Positions 32,226 to 47,200 of a stretch of DNA of 64,000 bases are shown here, piece by piece; position 1 is the stretch's first letter; each line of letters starts with the position of its first letter. The notes beneath the pieces are model-generated. The model was given only the letters and a program-made list of their open reading frames with translations, ran no database searches and had not been told where the DNA came from. The stretch lies in NCBI GenBank assembly GCA_033065855.1, contig JAVXUO010001560.1, positions 1 through 64,000 on the forward strand, given 5' to 3'. Origin of the DNA: Escallonia rubra (Eukaryota; Streptophyta; Magnoliopsida; Escalloniales; Escalloniaceae). Position numbers and translations under genes: made by a program.

Positions 32226-35200
32226 CACATTGATTGACATGCTCTGTTCTCTCGATGAGGGTAGTCAACAACGGATAAGGAGGTTTTAAGGACTTGAAGG
32301 AAGAGTAAAACAAGAAATTCAGTTGAAAAGGGTTTGATTTTCAGGTACTCTCTCACTTATTCCATGCATCTGTATAAAGCCGATAGGTGGTTAGTAGTGC
32401 ATTTAATTTTTTTTTTTGTGTGAAGTAAGGGTATTTGTGTAAATTTGCTCCCAGAAAAGGGGCGGTTTGGCGAACCAGAAAAGTGAAAAAGCCGATCTGG
32501 ATCGTCCACGTCTCGACGTGGCCAGCTCTAGATCAGCTAGATAAAATGTGATTTATATAGCGTCATATCTAGATTGGCTATCTCCCTCTATATATATGCA
32601 TATAATGTTTTTCACTCCTCTTTACTGTACATCGGTGAAGAGACAAATCCTTGAGTGTTGTTTTATTTCTAGTGTGCTGAATAAAGTTCGACCTTGTAAA
32701 AGCATCACTTCAAAACGAATTTGCAATGAGGGAAGATGTCCACAAGGCTTATATAGTTATTATTTCCCTCATCAGGAATTTATATCTTAGCACGCCCCTC
32801 ACATGTGGCTAGACTTCTTTTGAATGGGCCAAACACGTGGATAAATTAAATTTGGGCAGTGGATATTTAACTGAATTGTTTGCTTGGCCTGGATTGACCC
32901 GCTCTCATACCATGTGAAAGAATCCAACATAAAATCAATTGGCAATGAGTGGAGATGCCAGCAAGGCTTATATATTGAAATAGTTATTTCCCCGATCTGG
33001 GATTTTTATCTCAACATATTGCTTAAATTTTTTCTCGAAAGACAGTATTCACCAAACCTGTCTCATTGTGCTTGTCGTTAACTTTCTTTTGAAAATATGC
33101 AATATAGAAATGAAGAGTAGACTGTGTCCCCATTGAGAATTTAATTTCTTCAGAAGTTATTTTTCCTTCTTTCCCGTTGACAACCTTATGTTACATGGAC
33201 TCTTCAGAATGCATGAAGTACCCGTGTCGGACACTCAACACTTGGACATGGGTATGGGATATGTGTCCGACATATCTCATAGGATATGCTACTATGAACA
33301 CTATCTTATAGTGTTTCCTTTTATTTCTTTGGCTTTGAGACAAGACAAATTCTCAACTAAAACCATGTGCGTCACATAAAACATCATTTTATCTGGGAAT
33401 TAATTAATAAGTAATGCTAGATATAAATATTTTTCCGTGTCCCCGTGTCTTGTATTTTAAAAATTAGACGAGTCCAACACTTGGACCCGTATCCGACCCG
33501 GACACTTGTACCAATTTTATGTAACATAGACCTTATATAAGGTATAAATCCTTTTGGTGTAAGGCTTCCATATTGTTTGTTATTACTCCTGGTAACTTTG
33601 TTCTTGTATTTCACTCGTATACGTTCTAAGAGTTGATTGACTAGAAAAACATGGCAACCATTTGCTGCTATTGTATTGTTATGGAGCTAGGGAGCCTGGG
33701 CCAAAGAATTGATACCAACTGTGGAGCTTAAGTCAGTAGGTCTTGGGTCGTGGTGTATATCAACCCCTTAAAAGTATTTACTTTTTCCGATGTGGGATAG
33801 GCATCACCATTCACCACATGTTACCGTCATAAATGTCTTCCCAACATGTGCATCCTACATCATTAGCTACATGCTCCCCCTTGATTCTCTTCACCAAGCA
33901 ATTCTCCCTAGAACCATTGCCATCAAAAATCCCAAACAATGCTGGTCAAAGTCGGGATAACACGAGAACCTGTTGGAAAGTAATAAAGCTCCCTCCACAG
34001 TAATTGTTTTTTTTTAAGGGTTGTAACCTTTCGTTTGAATTAAAAGGTTCTGACCTTTCTTTTCACCAAGCAATTCTCCCTAGAACCATTGCCATCAAAA
34101 ATCCCAAACAATGCTGGTCAAAGTCGGGATAACACGAGAACCTGTTGGAAAGTAATAAAGCTCCCTCCACAGTAATTGTTTTTTTTTTAAGGGTTGTAAC
34201 CTTTCGTTTGAATTAAAAGGTTCTGACCTTTCTTTTAATAGGTGTCTTTGCACCGTTTCCCTTAGTATAAATAAGTCATATTAGTAAAGTAAAGGTTTGC
34301 ACAAGGGTTAGACAAATGGTAGATAGCTGTGAAGCACTGGTGTGGCATTTGGGGTGAAGCATCGGCACTGGGTGCGGGTGCGGCATGGGTGCGTGTCCGG
34401 TTTTATTGATTTATTTTTTTAATTTCTTAAATGTCGGGTGCGCATCCGACCTGTGACCACCGGCAACTACTGGCGAGGAATCTGAGAGGAGAGAGGAGAC
34501 CGGAGAGGAGGAGGAGGAGAAGGAGAAGAAGAAGAAGGAGGAGAAGATCTCACCGGCAAACCAAGTGCAGCGCTGCGGAGTGTGGCGCTGTGGCTGGAAG
34601 AAGAACATTAGAAACCCTTTTATACCGATGTTATCGATGTGGCTGGAAGTTATTAGATAATGGTTGACTTTTGACTTTTGCTGTTGTATTTTTGTACCCA
34701 CTTATTAACTTATGACTTAAATCAGCCCCAATACTTCACAGAAATAATAGTACAACACATACAAACTTCATATTGTTCAGTTATACAATTTTAATGTTTA
34801 CAAAACAGCCCAAAATTAACAAACTATCACCAATATAGTTAAAAACTTCAAAATTCAAGAAGCAACCCATTAAACTCTACAAACTCTCACTACTGTAGTT
34901 GGTATATTTATGTTTTTTTACATATATCTAATACATATTAGGATTCAAATTGTTTAGAAATTTAATACTAAGTGTATATAGTTAAAAAAATATTTATAAA
35001 ATCTGCCGTATTCCTGCCGCACCCGTATCCTAAAATGCCGTATCCGCGTATCCGCACCCGCACTCGTGTCCGTGCTTCATAGCTAGACAGAGTGAGAAAA
35101 AAAGTTGGAAAATAGGATAGAGAGTGACACATTGACACTAGAGATACTATACATGAATATATTTTCTATATCAAAGATCTGGGCAATTTGATGAGAAGGG

Positions 35201-38200
35201 TTCGAACGTCTTCCTATAGTCGTGCTATCAAAGGAAATGCCACTATGAGCCTATGGTTAGAAATCTTTGATCATTAGAACATGCAAGAAGGGAGATAACA
35301 GCGATTTAAATTCAGCGAATAAATAATTCGCGTCTCTCACAGGTCAGCGGTTCATTCCCTTTATTTGTTACTTTCATATATACTTGAGAATTAGTATTCA
35401 CTTATTTTCTAAATCTAGTTTGATGATTTTGCATGATAATGTGTAAAGTGATTTTTGCTAAATATATCTGGTCATATAAATACTAATATTTTCCAATAAG
35501 ACACCACATGCAAATGTGTTTTCAAGAAGCAGAAACACCAGCGAGGTGGAATATTGCAACAGTCAACACGAAAGGCTTGGAGAGTACATGACCAGGTTGT
35601 CACCATGGGCTCTGATACCGTTTGTTAGGGTGCTAGGGAGCCTGGGCCAAAGAATTATTCCCCCCCTTGGAGCCCAACTTGACCTAAAAGCTTAAGCCAA
35701 AGAGGTCTTCTGTCCTCGGTGTATATCATCCCCTAAAAGTTATTTACTCTTTTTGACTTGGGATGGGTATCGCCACATATTATCTTAACAATATGGATTG
35801 CTGACAGTAGGTTATTAGCTAGTATGTTTAAATGCAACTCATAGTTAGGCTCCTATTCTCTGTGTATGCGTGTGCAGGCTGCATCTCGTTATGAACATTT
35901 TCAGGGCTACTCATTTCAATACATGATGTTATTTACAAGATGTGATTGTTTTCTGCTAAATCTTTTAGGACTTGGAAGAATTAATGACGGAGGTTCATGA
36001 GGCTAGACGCATCAGAATGTTGCATCAGCCAAGCAAGGTACTTGCGATTTTTTTTGTTTCGATCTCCAACTTCTGTCCAATTTAAATTGGAATAAGGTTT
36101 TACTTCCATTTTCAAGGTAGAAACATGCCTGTGTTCTAACTTCATTTTTTTAAAGACACAAAAACAAACTAAAATTATATATAAAAACCTTGAACAGATA
36201 ATATGGTGACTCATTAGTGACCCAAGATTATCAGGCTTTGTTTGTTTTTATCCATAGAAGTACCTAATCTGGGATTACATATGGCATAAATAGTTCCATA
36301 CCAAGGCAACAGCTTGAGTATCTTATTAGTTATTTGCATGAGGCTTTTCTGCAGATCTTTTATGGCAGAACCAATATAAAGAGGGTGGGGTTCCAAACCT
36401 CTCTCTAGAAGCTGTTCTAGTTTTTATTATATCGAGCAGGTGTGAACACTTATCTTTACCGATAGAGATAAAAAAAAAGGGCATTTAGTTTTTTCCCTTT
36501 CGTAATATAGGAGAGGGGCGGTTCGCTTGAGTTGCTGTTGCTCAACTGCCCCTTTAGAGCCATGCTAATTACGCACTGTGAAACCTCCAAAATCCGGGAG
36601 GTGGTTTCAGATTGTTACAAGTGTTGATAAAGATCTTGAGCTTACCTACTTGGCTTGGCTTGGCTTGGCTTATCCTTTACGGTGAGGCTGGTGGCGCTGT
36701 GGTTTCGAGTTGTTATACAACATCTGGTTTTTATGCCTTTAGCTGTGAAGAAACCAAAGCAATGATTCCCTTCAAGTAACATGGTGAGAAATATTTCGAG
36801 CAACTCGTATATTAAGGTTTAAAGGACGGATAGGTAATGGTTTTGAGTAGGCATGGAATAGGTAGTATGTTGCCTGGCTTGGAGGTATTTTGTAGAAAGG
36901 AAAGTGGAATATCTTGGTAGTAACTATTTTGAGACATTCAATATTTATCGGAAGGCTTATAGGAATTTAAAAGGGTAAACATTACCAGGTAAAATTTGGT
37001 GTTGATACCTAAGTGTTCGAAGTTACCTTTGTTTTCTGAGAAGGAAGAAGATGAAAAACTTAGGAATTATATAGATAGCTATAGGTATTTAGTGGTTTAC
37101 TAATTGCCAATTGCTGAATGTTTAACCCCAACTATATCTTTCATGCTTAACACCCTGCTCATCTGCAAGTCACCCAATTTTGGCGGGAGACAAAATTAAG
37201 GTTCACAAACACAATAGAGGGCAGACCATATTGGACAGATGCTATTTGGGAGACTTGACCTTGTAAAACCAGATGTCAGATACCTTCTTTAAGTAACAAC
37301 TAGCACCAAATGCTTTAATAAGCTGATTGAGAAGGAGCCAAACCATGCATAAAATGCTGAAAAAGGTTCTAAGAAGTGAGTTCACTCGGATCCCTCAGAA
37401 TTGCCTAACATAGGCTCTCTCTTTGGGAGTGTCTCGCTTCGAGCCATTTTAAGATATGGAGCAAATATAGTGTTATATATAAGTGTCCTACTCTGGCAAA
37501 GTTCAACCAGCATCGTTGTTCATTTTTATTGTTAGACAATCCTGCATCATCAACATATTTCTTGATCTGAAGTATCTAGGCTTCGCTTCAAAAGTTAATC
37601 TGGGTTTTTTTTCAATGTTTCGTTGTGATCAAAATGTATTTTATTTCTCTGCGCAAATTGATTTAAGCTTGCGACCCTTATATTCTTGGTTTTAATTGCC
37701 TAGAGAAATAATGGACCATTAATTTATAGGTTATGGACATGGAACATGAGCTTCAAGCATTAAGGATTCAGCTATCTGAAAAGTCTAAGCATTCGCTTCT
37801 GCTCCAGAAAGAGGTTTTACAGTTTTTTCTCTATGTTTTCAAATCTATATCTTGTTTCATGTACCAGCTACTGATGGCTCTTTTATTCTTCTTACCCGGA
37901 CATCACCACAACGGCTTTTGATGGATTAGTCAGATACTGCAGTAGTTCTTCCCATATGTTTGTATTTTCTCTGTGTTCTTTGGTTTCTTGAAGTTCGGAA
38001 TTTGAAGGCTGTTTAAGATCCTAAAAGTAAGCAAGCACACATTGCAGTTGATATTCCAACTGGGTAAATGTCAGCCCTTGAATTTGGGGAAACGTTAATT
38101 ACAAATATCGAAAGCCAGAGATAACCTCAATGCACAATAATATTCTCCCAAATCGGGTACTCAGCGAACCTTACTACAAACTCCAAAATAAAAGTAAATG

Positions 38201-41200
38201 CAAAAGCGGTCACAATGAACATATGTAATCTCAAATCAACACCACCCTAATTTAGCAACACTTTTTCCCCGGATCTGTCGCGTGTGTGGGCGGGGCGGAA
38301 GGAATTCAAAACAAATCTATACCAAAGTATTCATAGCCTATTATACGTACAAAAATATTACTAGTTCTTAGTCACACTGCTAGACCCAGAATCAAGTCCC
38401 CTCCACTATTCATCTGAAAGGGAAACAATAAGGTAATGAGCCAATTTCCCAGTAAGGTCGCTCAAAAGGACCAGCTATAACAGATATAAAATGTCAGTGT
38501 AATCAAATTGCAGACATAGTTTTTCAATAGAGACGGATACATGGCAGTTACTGATTGACAAAGCGAATTGCAGTACAGAGACAGACACTAGAGGAGCCAT
38601 TTAGAGAGAAATTACACATGTCATTATAGACACGTTTGACAAGATTCTGAAATAAGATTATGATCTTTGGCTCATCCCTCTTACCTAGTACGTTTCAAAT
38701 CCACATCGGTACGTCGGAAATAGAAATGTCACGTACATGCGGCATGACTCACAAGGATTCATATTTACGTGTATCGAATAAATAGACCAGACACCAACAG
38801 GTTGCCGAGACAATGTTCATCAATGAACCGCACTCATCAGCATCCTATGGCTCACGCGCACATGCATGACCTCATTCGACCTACGCCGATGAGTGCCACT
38901 CGAGTCTCGTACAAAGTCTTAAGCGGATGCAAGTAAATGGACGTACGTCTTATCTATCTTAGGACATAGTCAACTGCGTGTGAGTTTACAGTTTGCTAAA
39001 ACGTGTTAGATTAGAATACATAAGAAACAAAGTGACAGATTCAATCTGCTAAAGAAAGTGAAAGGATAAATCTGAATCCAATGAGACTTAAACATCCAAT
39101 ATCTGAAATAATGATTTGGGAAAGAGACTAATGAAAAAAGAATCTCACAGTACGGATAACCGTGAACAAGATAAACTACTAATTTCTATAACTTTCCTAC
39201 GTGGCTAATGCAGAGAATGCAAAGATAACTACCAGCCTGGATGTGTAACAAAAGGCAAAGGAAAAGAATGGAACGTGCACTAGTAGAAACATAACGGTTT
39301 CTTTCATGCATGGTAGTCTGGATGTATAAGAAAAATGAGTAATAATGTCAAAACCGGAAAGAGACTACTAACCAAGAATCTGTGCCAATTTAATAGTTGT
39401 ACGCTAATGAGACTACCTATTCTGAAACTGTGCTAAACCAGAGGATATGGCCAGGAGATGAGGTATAAAAACAGGAATAGTTGCTAATAAATGAACGAAA
39501 CATAAGCGATTGAGTCCCAAATATTCGGATTTTAAGAAGTAAACCCTTACTTTAGATTGCAGAATGTTCTAAGTGGCAATGTGATACTTATTCTCCCAAA
39601 CCAAAATCTTAGAAGCGCTAACAAGTTTATCACCAAAATCAGGTTTCAGTAATTCCCAGATCAGAACCTTGTTTCTTTTACTTTCTTCTCAGTTCATAGA
39701 ACATGAATATAACCTGCTAATTTTCCTTGCGTTCGATTGTTCACCAAATGTACAGATTGCTTCCTAAGCTTCTGCGTGAGGTTTAGAGTTCTGTTCTCTG
39801 ACCTAGTTTCCCCCCATAAGCACACATGAGCAGAAATATACATACAGACCCTTTCGAGCACATAAAGCATCCAGTTTATATAAACAGAAAAAACACCAAA
39901 TGCTTCCCTATGACCTTTTGAATTTGCAAAACCGGTCTAAATAGACCCAACACTAAAGAACTCTGAACTAAGAACTTTTTTTTCAACAAAACTTTTAGGA
40001 TATTTGACTAATCTTATCCTTAGTGTGTCCTCTTAGATATTGAGTTCCTTGGATGATTTGAAACATGGTTTGAGACCTTAAAGAAGTGGATTGGTCAGCT
40101 AAAACATAGGATTTTTTTGAGTTTGAAAAGCCTACATAAAGCTTTACAGAACCAGTGGCCTTCTTCTGTATTGAGCAGATATAATATTGGTTGGCAGCTG
40201 GTCATGAGAAATTGGTTGGGGATGGTTGGTATGTGTCGGTTTTAAGGAGTTCAAATTTCCTTGAGGCGATCACACCTCATCTAGTCTGACAAGTGACACC
40301 TGCATTAGAAGTTGCTCCTGCTTTTTTGAAGTAAACCACTTAATATTATGTAAATAGTCCAAATAGCATTTATATTTTACCTGTTTAAGGTTCTCAGGTG
40401 GATTAGCAAATTTGTGCAACAAGTATCGCTTATCCACCTAAAACATTTAGAAACGAATACACTGTAACACTTGACTACTTGAGTATACATAGCAATCATT
40501 TTATATCCATTGGAGGTAGTTGACTGTGGGTTGTTGGTGGAGGTGCTAGGCTGAAATGGTGGTGGGGCAATGGCCGATGTGCTGAAATGGTGGTTGGTGG
40601 GCAATGCGGGATGGTTGACGTGGTAGTGAATGGGGTGATGGCTTCAGTGGTGGTAAGTGGGGCTGTTGGATGTGGGTTCAGTCATATTGTGGAGGCTGCT
40701 TTTGGTGGTGGTCGGGGGTGGGGTGGGTAGGTGGGATGGTGGTGCATTGAACATTCGTTGAGGACCGGGTAGATTAGGGTGATGGTGTAGTCTTGGTGGT
40801 GGTGGAATCCTGTTATTCGTATTCAGGTGGTGATGATCTTGGTGGGGGTAGTTATGGGTGGTGATGGACTTGGTGGGGGTGGTCACGGATGGTGATGGGC
40901 ATGGTTGGTGGTGAATGATAAGTTACATTTTATGGGTGATTTTTCAGTCTTACCCCCAGCCTTTGATCAAATAGGACCCTTTAATATTTTCAGTTCATTA
41001 CTTTTAATAAGACACGATATTTTACCATAGGGACTTGGTAGGTACTAAAAAGAGAAAAGGGACCAAGTAGGTTACAAGTGCAAAGATCAAAATGAAGTGG
41101 GCTGATTCACAGTGCAAATACATAAGTGCAGAAAAGTTTGAGACTATTTTTGAATTCGAAGAAGTGAAATTTTGGGAAAACTCAAAAGTACATTGTTGTA

Positions 41201-44200
41201 GTAGAAGGTCTGAGTTTTTCAAAAGTGCAAGAAAAGGATAGTGAATGTAAATTAGGTTGGAGAGTTATTGGATTACAGTCACATAGACTGACACGTCGTG
41301 GGTTGTGTTACTATTGGAAGTCCATTTTAAGTTTTGTCCCTTTGGGGTGTTGATAAAATGGAGGGGTTGGAAAAGGAAAAACACGATATCTGTAAATGAG
41401 CACTTGATTGTTGAAGTAGTGCTACTTTGCTAGTCTTGGCACAAGCTGAACAGAATTTGATTGTTTAAAGAAACTTATTTTCCAGTTCTTTTTCATTTGT
41501 CACAGAGAATATATTAAGAAAGAAACGTTAGCAATATCCGGTAAGTTTAACAAAGAAGTAAGAGAACCACTCCCGGACACACATATCCAGGAACAAGAGT
41601 ATCTTAAAAGGACTCGCTTCATGTTTAAAACAGAACAAGATGTGCTTTCAAAATGGCTCTCATACCTTTCCAACTGGAGAGGCCACCAGAGGCATAAGGG
41701 GACAGTATTCCAACAGGCATGCCATGAATTCTTTGGACATCCTTGAGGCCAGCAATGAGGAAAATCAGTGACAGATCTTAGCAACCCAGTTTTACCCAAT
41801 AATCGAAAAAATAGAAGACCAAACCTCTTGAGCAAAACACAATGTTGCAAAATGTGATTTACGGATTCCTCTGCAGACAAGCACGTGAGACAACCATTAA
41901 CAAGTATTCTCTTCCTTTTCCTCAGATTGTGAGGAATTAGAATTATTTCCAAGCAAGCAGACCAAATAAAAAGCCACCTTTGGAGGTGCTTTTGTTTTCC
42001 AAATAGCCATCCAAGGAAAAGCACCATAGAGTCCCCTACCAGAGAGAAATAATAGCATGACCTGACGTCAAAATGCCGATTCTCTCAGCATTGTTCGATA
42101 TAAATCTGCTCCAGCAGACTCCAAGGTAGTTTTGTGAAAGGAAGAAAGTAAGACTAGTTCAGATAAAAAGTATATAAAGAAAGAATATTGAAGCTCAGCA
42201 TCGAGTCACCATTTTCAGGTTATCCTTTGTTGTCTAAATTAGCCATGAGATAAGATGATACTTGTCTCACATTGATCTTTTAAGTTTCTCAAATTTTGCA
42301 AGGATTATAGGATAAATTTGCTACTTTACTATGGCCTTCTGGGTTTATCATAACTAGTTACTGGTTTACCAGCTAATTGATCCAATTAATAATAACAGCA
42401 GTTTGTAGCTTGTTAATCAACAATGCACAAGTGCAAAACATAACTGGTGGTTGAATAGATGGTAGTGAGGGCTCCTTCTAATGGGATTAACATCTGTCAG
42501 AGGTTGGTGGTAGTAAAGGTATGGTTTTCTACCAGAAGATGACGAACCAAGAATTTGAAACACCAAATATGGGATGTTATTGTCTTCTTGTAGTACAAAG
42601 CTTGTTAGTTTTGAGTTGGAAGATTATCTAGATGTAGTAAGTATATCATGGGTTTTTGGACTGCAAATCTTATTGAGGGGGTTTTTCTGATCTCCTTTCC
42701 ATAAATAAAAAGAGTGCTTTCCTATCTTCATTCATCATATTTACTAGCCATTTTTTTTTGTATCTTCCAGGAATGTCATTATGGTTTGCCTTGATAGTGC
42801 TGATAATTTATAAGAAAATCGGAGTATGATTTAATTTGTGACTAAAATCTTGTGCTCTGCTATCCCTCGATCTTTCAGCTAGCAGTAAGCAAGAGGATTG
42901 AGGATAATACACCTACTCTGTATGAACTAGATGGTTTTGAAGCTTTGGGTTCATATTTACAAATCCAACCTGGATCTGATAGAGTTCCAGAACTTTCAAT
43001 GTGTTCAATTCAGTGGTATCGCTCAACATCTGAAGGTGGTAAAATGGAGCTTATTTCAGGTACAAATAGGGTCAAATGCTTGCATGCCAGCATATTAATT
43101 TATGGGGAATCTGTCTAAATCGAGTATTTTCATAAGAGAATCTGGCAACATGTCCATATAGAGAAGTTTTTTTCTACAATAACATCCAGTCATGTCAGAT
43201 GAAAATTTATTAAGTCCAAAATCCAAACAATCATGTATTCCCACCCCCCCCCCCCCCCCCCTTCCTCTCTCTCTACACAATCCCAAGCACACCAGAAGAC
43301 AGAAGGAGAGGAAAATGGAAGAAGTAATACCGAGAAAAAATTGTTAGTATGATTTATGTTTCCTGACTTTGTTGAGCTTGTAAAGAATATTGCCAATGAT
43401 TAAGTTTAGTTAGCTATTTGCACATATCCACTTGTGCCAAGCAATTAAAGAACCTTGAGCGTTTGGCTGTACAGATTGGCATTTACTTTTTGATTTATTT
43501 ATTCGTTATGAGCTATCTCAGCTACCAGAGACAATGTATTTCTACTTAAGAATAGCCCGAGACCAACATCACTTTTAAATATATCTCACTGAGTTTGTAA
43601 TGGAAAGAAGCCTCATGCAATTGCACTCACGTGTAGCGTGGTAATGGGCAAAAAAGGTCCAACTACATTTAAAACACTAAAGAAACTCTGGATGTGACCA
43701 ACCATGACTTCTGCTGCTCCACTACTCCCATGCTTTGTGCAACTACAACGGTGACATTATGCTATTTTCAGAAGCCCCGTGTTTTTCTGAATGGGCTAAT
43801 ACCTGAGAGAATCTTATGACACGTATAAAGACCTGAAATCAAATATGATGGGCTAGGACTTTTATTTCTGTGGTTGGCAAGATAGGTTACAGTCTAGGAG
43901 TAGTATATCTTAGCGGCTGATTAAGGGCACTGTGAGCCGTAGAGCGACATGTAGTATCTTAAATTTTTTGAATTTTTGTGCTGCTAGGTGTAGAAGATTT
44001 TTCTACTTGCTTGATTTGTTACATGGTTTCTTTCAATTCGTTTGGCTTTGAGATTACACAAGTTCTCAATTAAAACCATGTGCATAACATGAAACACCAT
44101 TTTACCTTAGAATTAACTGAAAAGTAATTATGGATACAAATATGTTGTTGTGTCCTAGTGTCTTGTATTTTAAAAAATAGACAAATCTGAATCTTGGACA

Positions 44201-47200
44201 CGTATCCAACCCGGACACTCATACTGAGTCCGTGTAACATAGCTTGCTCATATTACATGGTTAGGGGGAAGTAGTTTGAGTCTAGCAAAAAGTGGGAAAA
44301 GAGCGCAGCGCTCTAAGCTGCATATTCTAACATTGTTTTATCCTCATTTTTCGGAGCTTGGACTTTTTAGGCTATTCTAACTTCTACATTACTTATGTTG
44401 TATCTATTCCTTAAATTTATCAAGTTCCGGTTATGTCAGGGGCCACGAAATCTGTTTATGCTCCTGAGCCATTTGATGTTGGTCAAGTCCTGCAAGCAGA
44501 TATCATTCTATTTGACCAGCGAATAACCCTGACGACCACTGGTCCTATTGATCCAGGTTTGGTCTTCGTCTTCTTCCTGTCTGTGATATTTGGGTATTTA
44601 AGCTATCAAACCCTCTATATAATACCATTTTAAAATAATAGTGTCAAGTTGCAATCCATATCTTCTTTATACTAAATAACTGATGTAATTATATAAACAG
44701 CTGCAGGACTAGGGAACTATGTGGAAGCATTGGTGCAAAGGCATGACATTGAGTTCAATGTATGTTAGCTTAACTATACAAAAAATTCTCAGGAATTAAC
44801 TGTTCTGCCCTGAATTTAGATTCTAGCTCTTATGTTTAAAGTTTGTGGAGGACAAGCATTTAGCGAAACAACAAGATTGTGCACAGATGCAATTGTCACA
44901 ATAGCCTCTCTGCAGCAGTGGGGTAAGGCTGCATTCATCAGCTCACTAGCCTCGTGAGCTGGGTCTTCCTAGGGCTTACAAGTTTCTGGATGTGTCTAAT
45001 ATGTGATGTTTACTGCTGTCAGTGTTAAGAAAAGGTAATCTCATGTTGCCCTTGTATTCGAGTATTCATGGCTGGCCACCGATCCAGTTCATTACATAAG
45101 CTCTTTAATACTGCAGTAAAGAAGTCTGTGTAATCTTGGTTCGATGAACTGCAAAACAGAAAAACACACCTGTTACCTTTACAGAAGCCATACACGCATA
45201 AAAGAGTTAAGTCCAACTGCCTATAGCCCTACAAGCTTGGATGTGCCTGCAATTCTAAGCATAATTAAGTCAAATGCTAGACCTTGCATGGTACATTTGT
45301 TCCGAATAGTAAACAGAGTTGACGTTCTTCTATGTAAAATTAAGTACCTTGCAAGCAAAGGTTAAGAATGACGTTTATGATTTGTGAAGATCCTTAAGTA
45401 ACAGTCCTTAGGTGCTCTATACAAGACAATATATTGACACTGCTGATGAAACCCAGTCATACCAGTCCTTACACTTTTCGTCGTGTGTGATTGAAGGGAA
45501 GTGTCAATTCTGTAACAATTATAAAGTATCTGTAACAGGAAGAACTGGAAATCCTAGCTTTGTTTCTTTAATTGTCAGCCTGCTTGCTTCTTCTTTTACT
45601 TTCCTTCAACACACTACCGAGAAAAAACCAAGGCTCTCCCCTCAACAGTCGGTTTCTTTAATTGATAAGGTATTGTTTGACTATCCGAATAAATATTGGC
45701 CGTAAATAAGAATTAACAACCCATACTTGCCCCACAATCTGCTTTATGGTATTACACGAACATGACAATGTATAAAACGAGACAGAAAAGAAAACTAACC
45801 AATTGCTTGGCTGATCTAGCAGGATTCGGCTATAATGGTCTGAGCTTTCTCCTTAGATTTCCCTCCTATGACCTTGCAGGACCCTAAAGAGTGGACTCCA
45901 ATCTTGCCTCTCAAAACCGTAGCTTTAACAACAATTTTTTCAGAGAGGGAGAGACGGTGGGAGGGAGATATTCAAATTACTTTATGATTTACTAAATAAA
46001 ACGTGATTAGGCCTAGTATTTATATTACTAGGTCTAATCTTTGGTCTCCTAATCTGGTCACAATTAAGGCAAGGAGGGGGGATCCTTAAGGGTTTCTTTT
46101 TCTAGCTACAATGGAATTCTAGAATCATTAGGTTATCTCGTAAACTTATCCAAAACATATTAATTATAGTTAACACCTCTAAATAACCGTAATTGCGCTA
46201 TAGTCCAGGATATATGGTACTATTTATCTGCGAAATTTCCCTCAAAAAGATATTCATCAATGTCTCAAAATCAATTTACTGTAGTTTTGAGACGTTCATA
46301 ACGTCGATCATCAAGTGATTTATAACATTAAATCAACCATCTAGTAATATACCTTACTCAAAGACTTGGCCAAGTTTCATGATCAACAATCAATTAACTT
46401 AAGAAGATATTATATTCTCAAAAGAGAACGTATAACTTCATGACAATAAATAGTGGTCTCAACATCCCCAACACACATTACCCAATAGCTGAGGTATTGA
46501 TCATTATAAAATAATCGCAGAATTACGGAATTTAACATACTTGTATTATCATGAAAAATGTTTTATCCGATGGTGCCACTATAAAATATCATTCTGATTG
46601 ATCCCGTTAGATGCATTATAATAATGCACTGGTACTTGAAGTCTTTACTTCCATGGTCAAGATAAACCATCTCATTAAGCACTACAACCTACTACTACTA
46701 GGTAAATTTTCTAAATTCGTCTAAGGTTGTGAACATAGACATAGTTATTTTGTTATATGTATCACATGGTTTTTATGTTCCGTGTATAAGTATCTTTATT
46801 CACATTAATCATTTTAAAAATAGTATAGACATAAAATACACGACCAAGTAATGAAACGTGCAGCATTATTAAGTCCAGAAATAACGTCAATCGAATAACA
46901 AGGTTTTTAAGGCAAAACCCAACACCTTCAACTCACTATCAAGAAAAATCAAGGATCTCTCCTCAACACTCGATTTCTTTACTTGAAAAGGTACTGCTGC
47001 ACACCAGTAAACCCTTTTGGTCTTTCTACAGTGTGTTATGCACCTAAGAATTTAGAACTCAAAATACGCCGTATAAAACAAAAAGAATAAGATGGAAGTC
47101 TTCAAATATCACTGCAACTTCTACATCTCAAAACTGAAATAATAAACCCGGATAGATGTAGGTGGGAACTGAGAGCCATGTGGCTTGGAAATCAGCCAAA

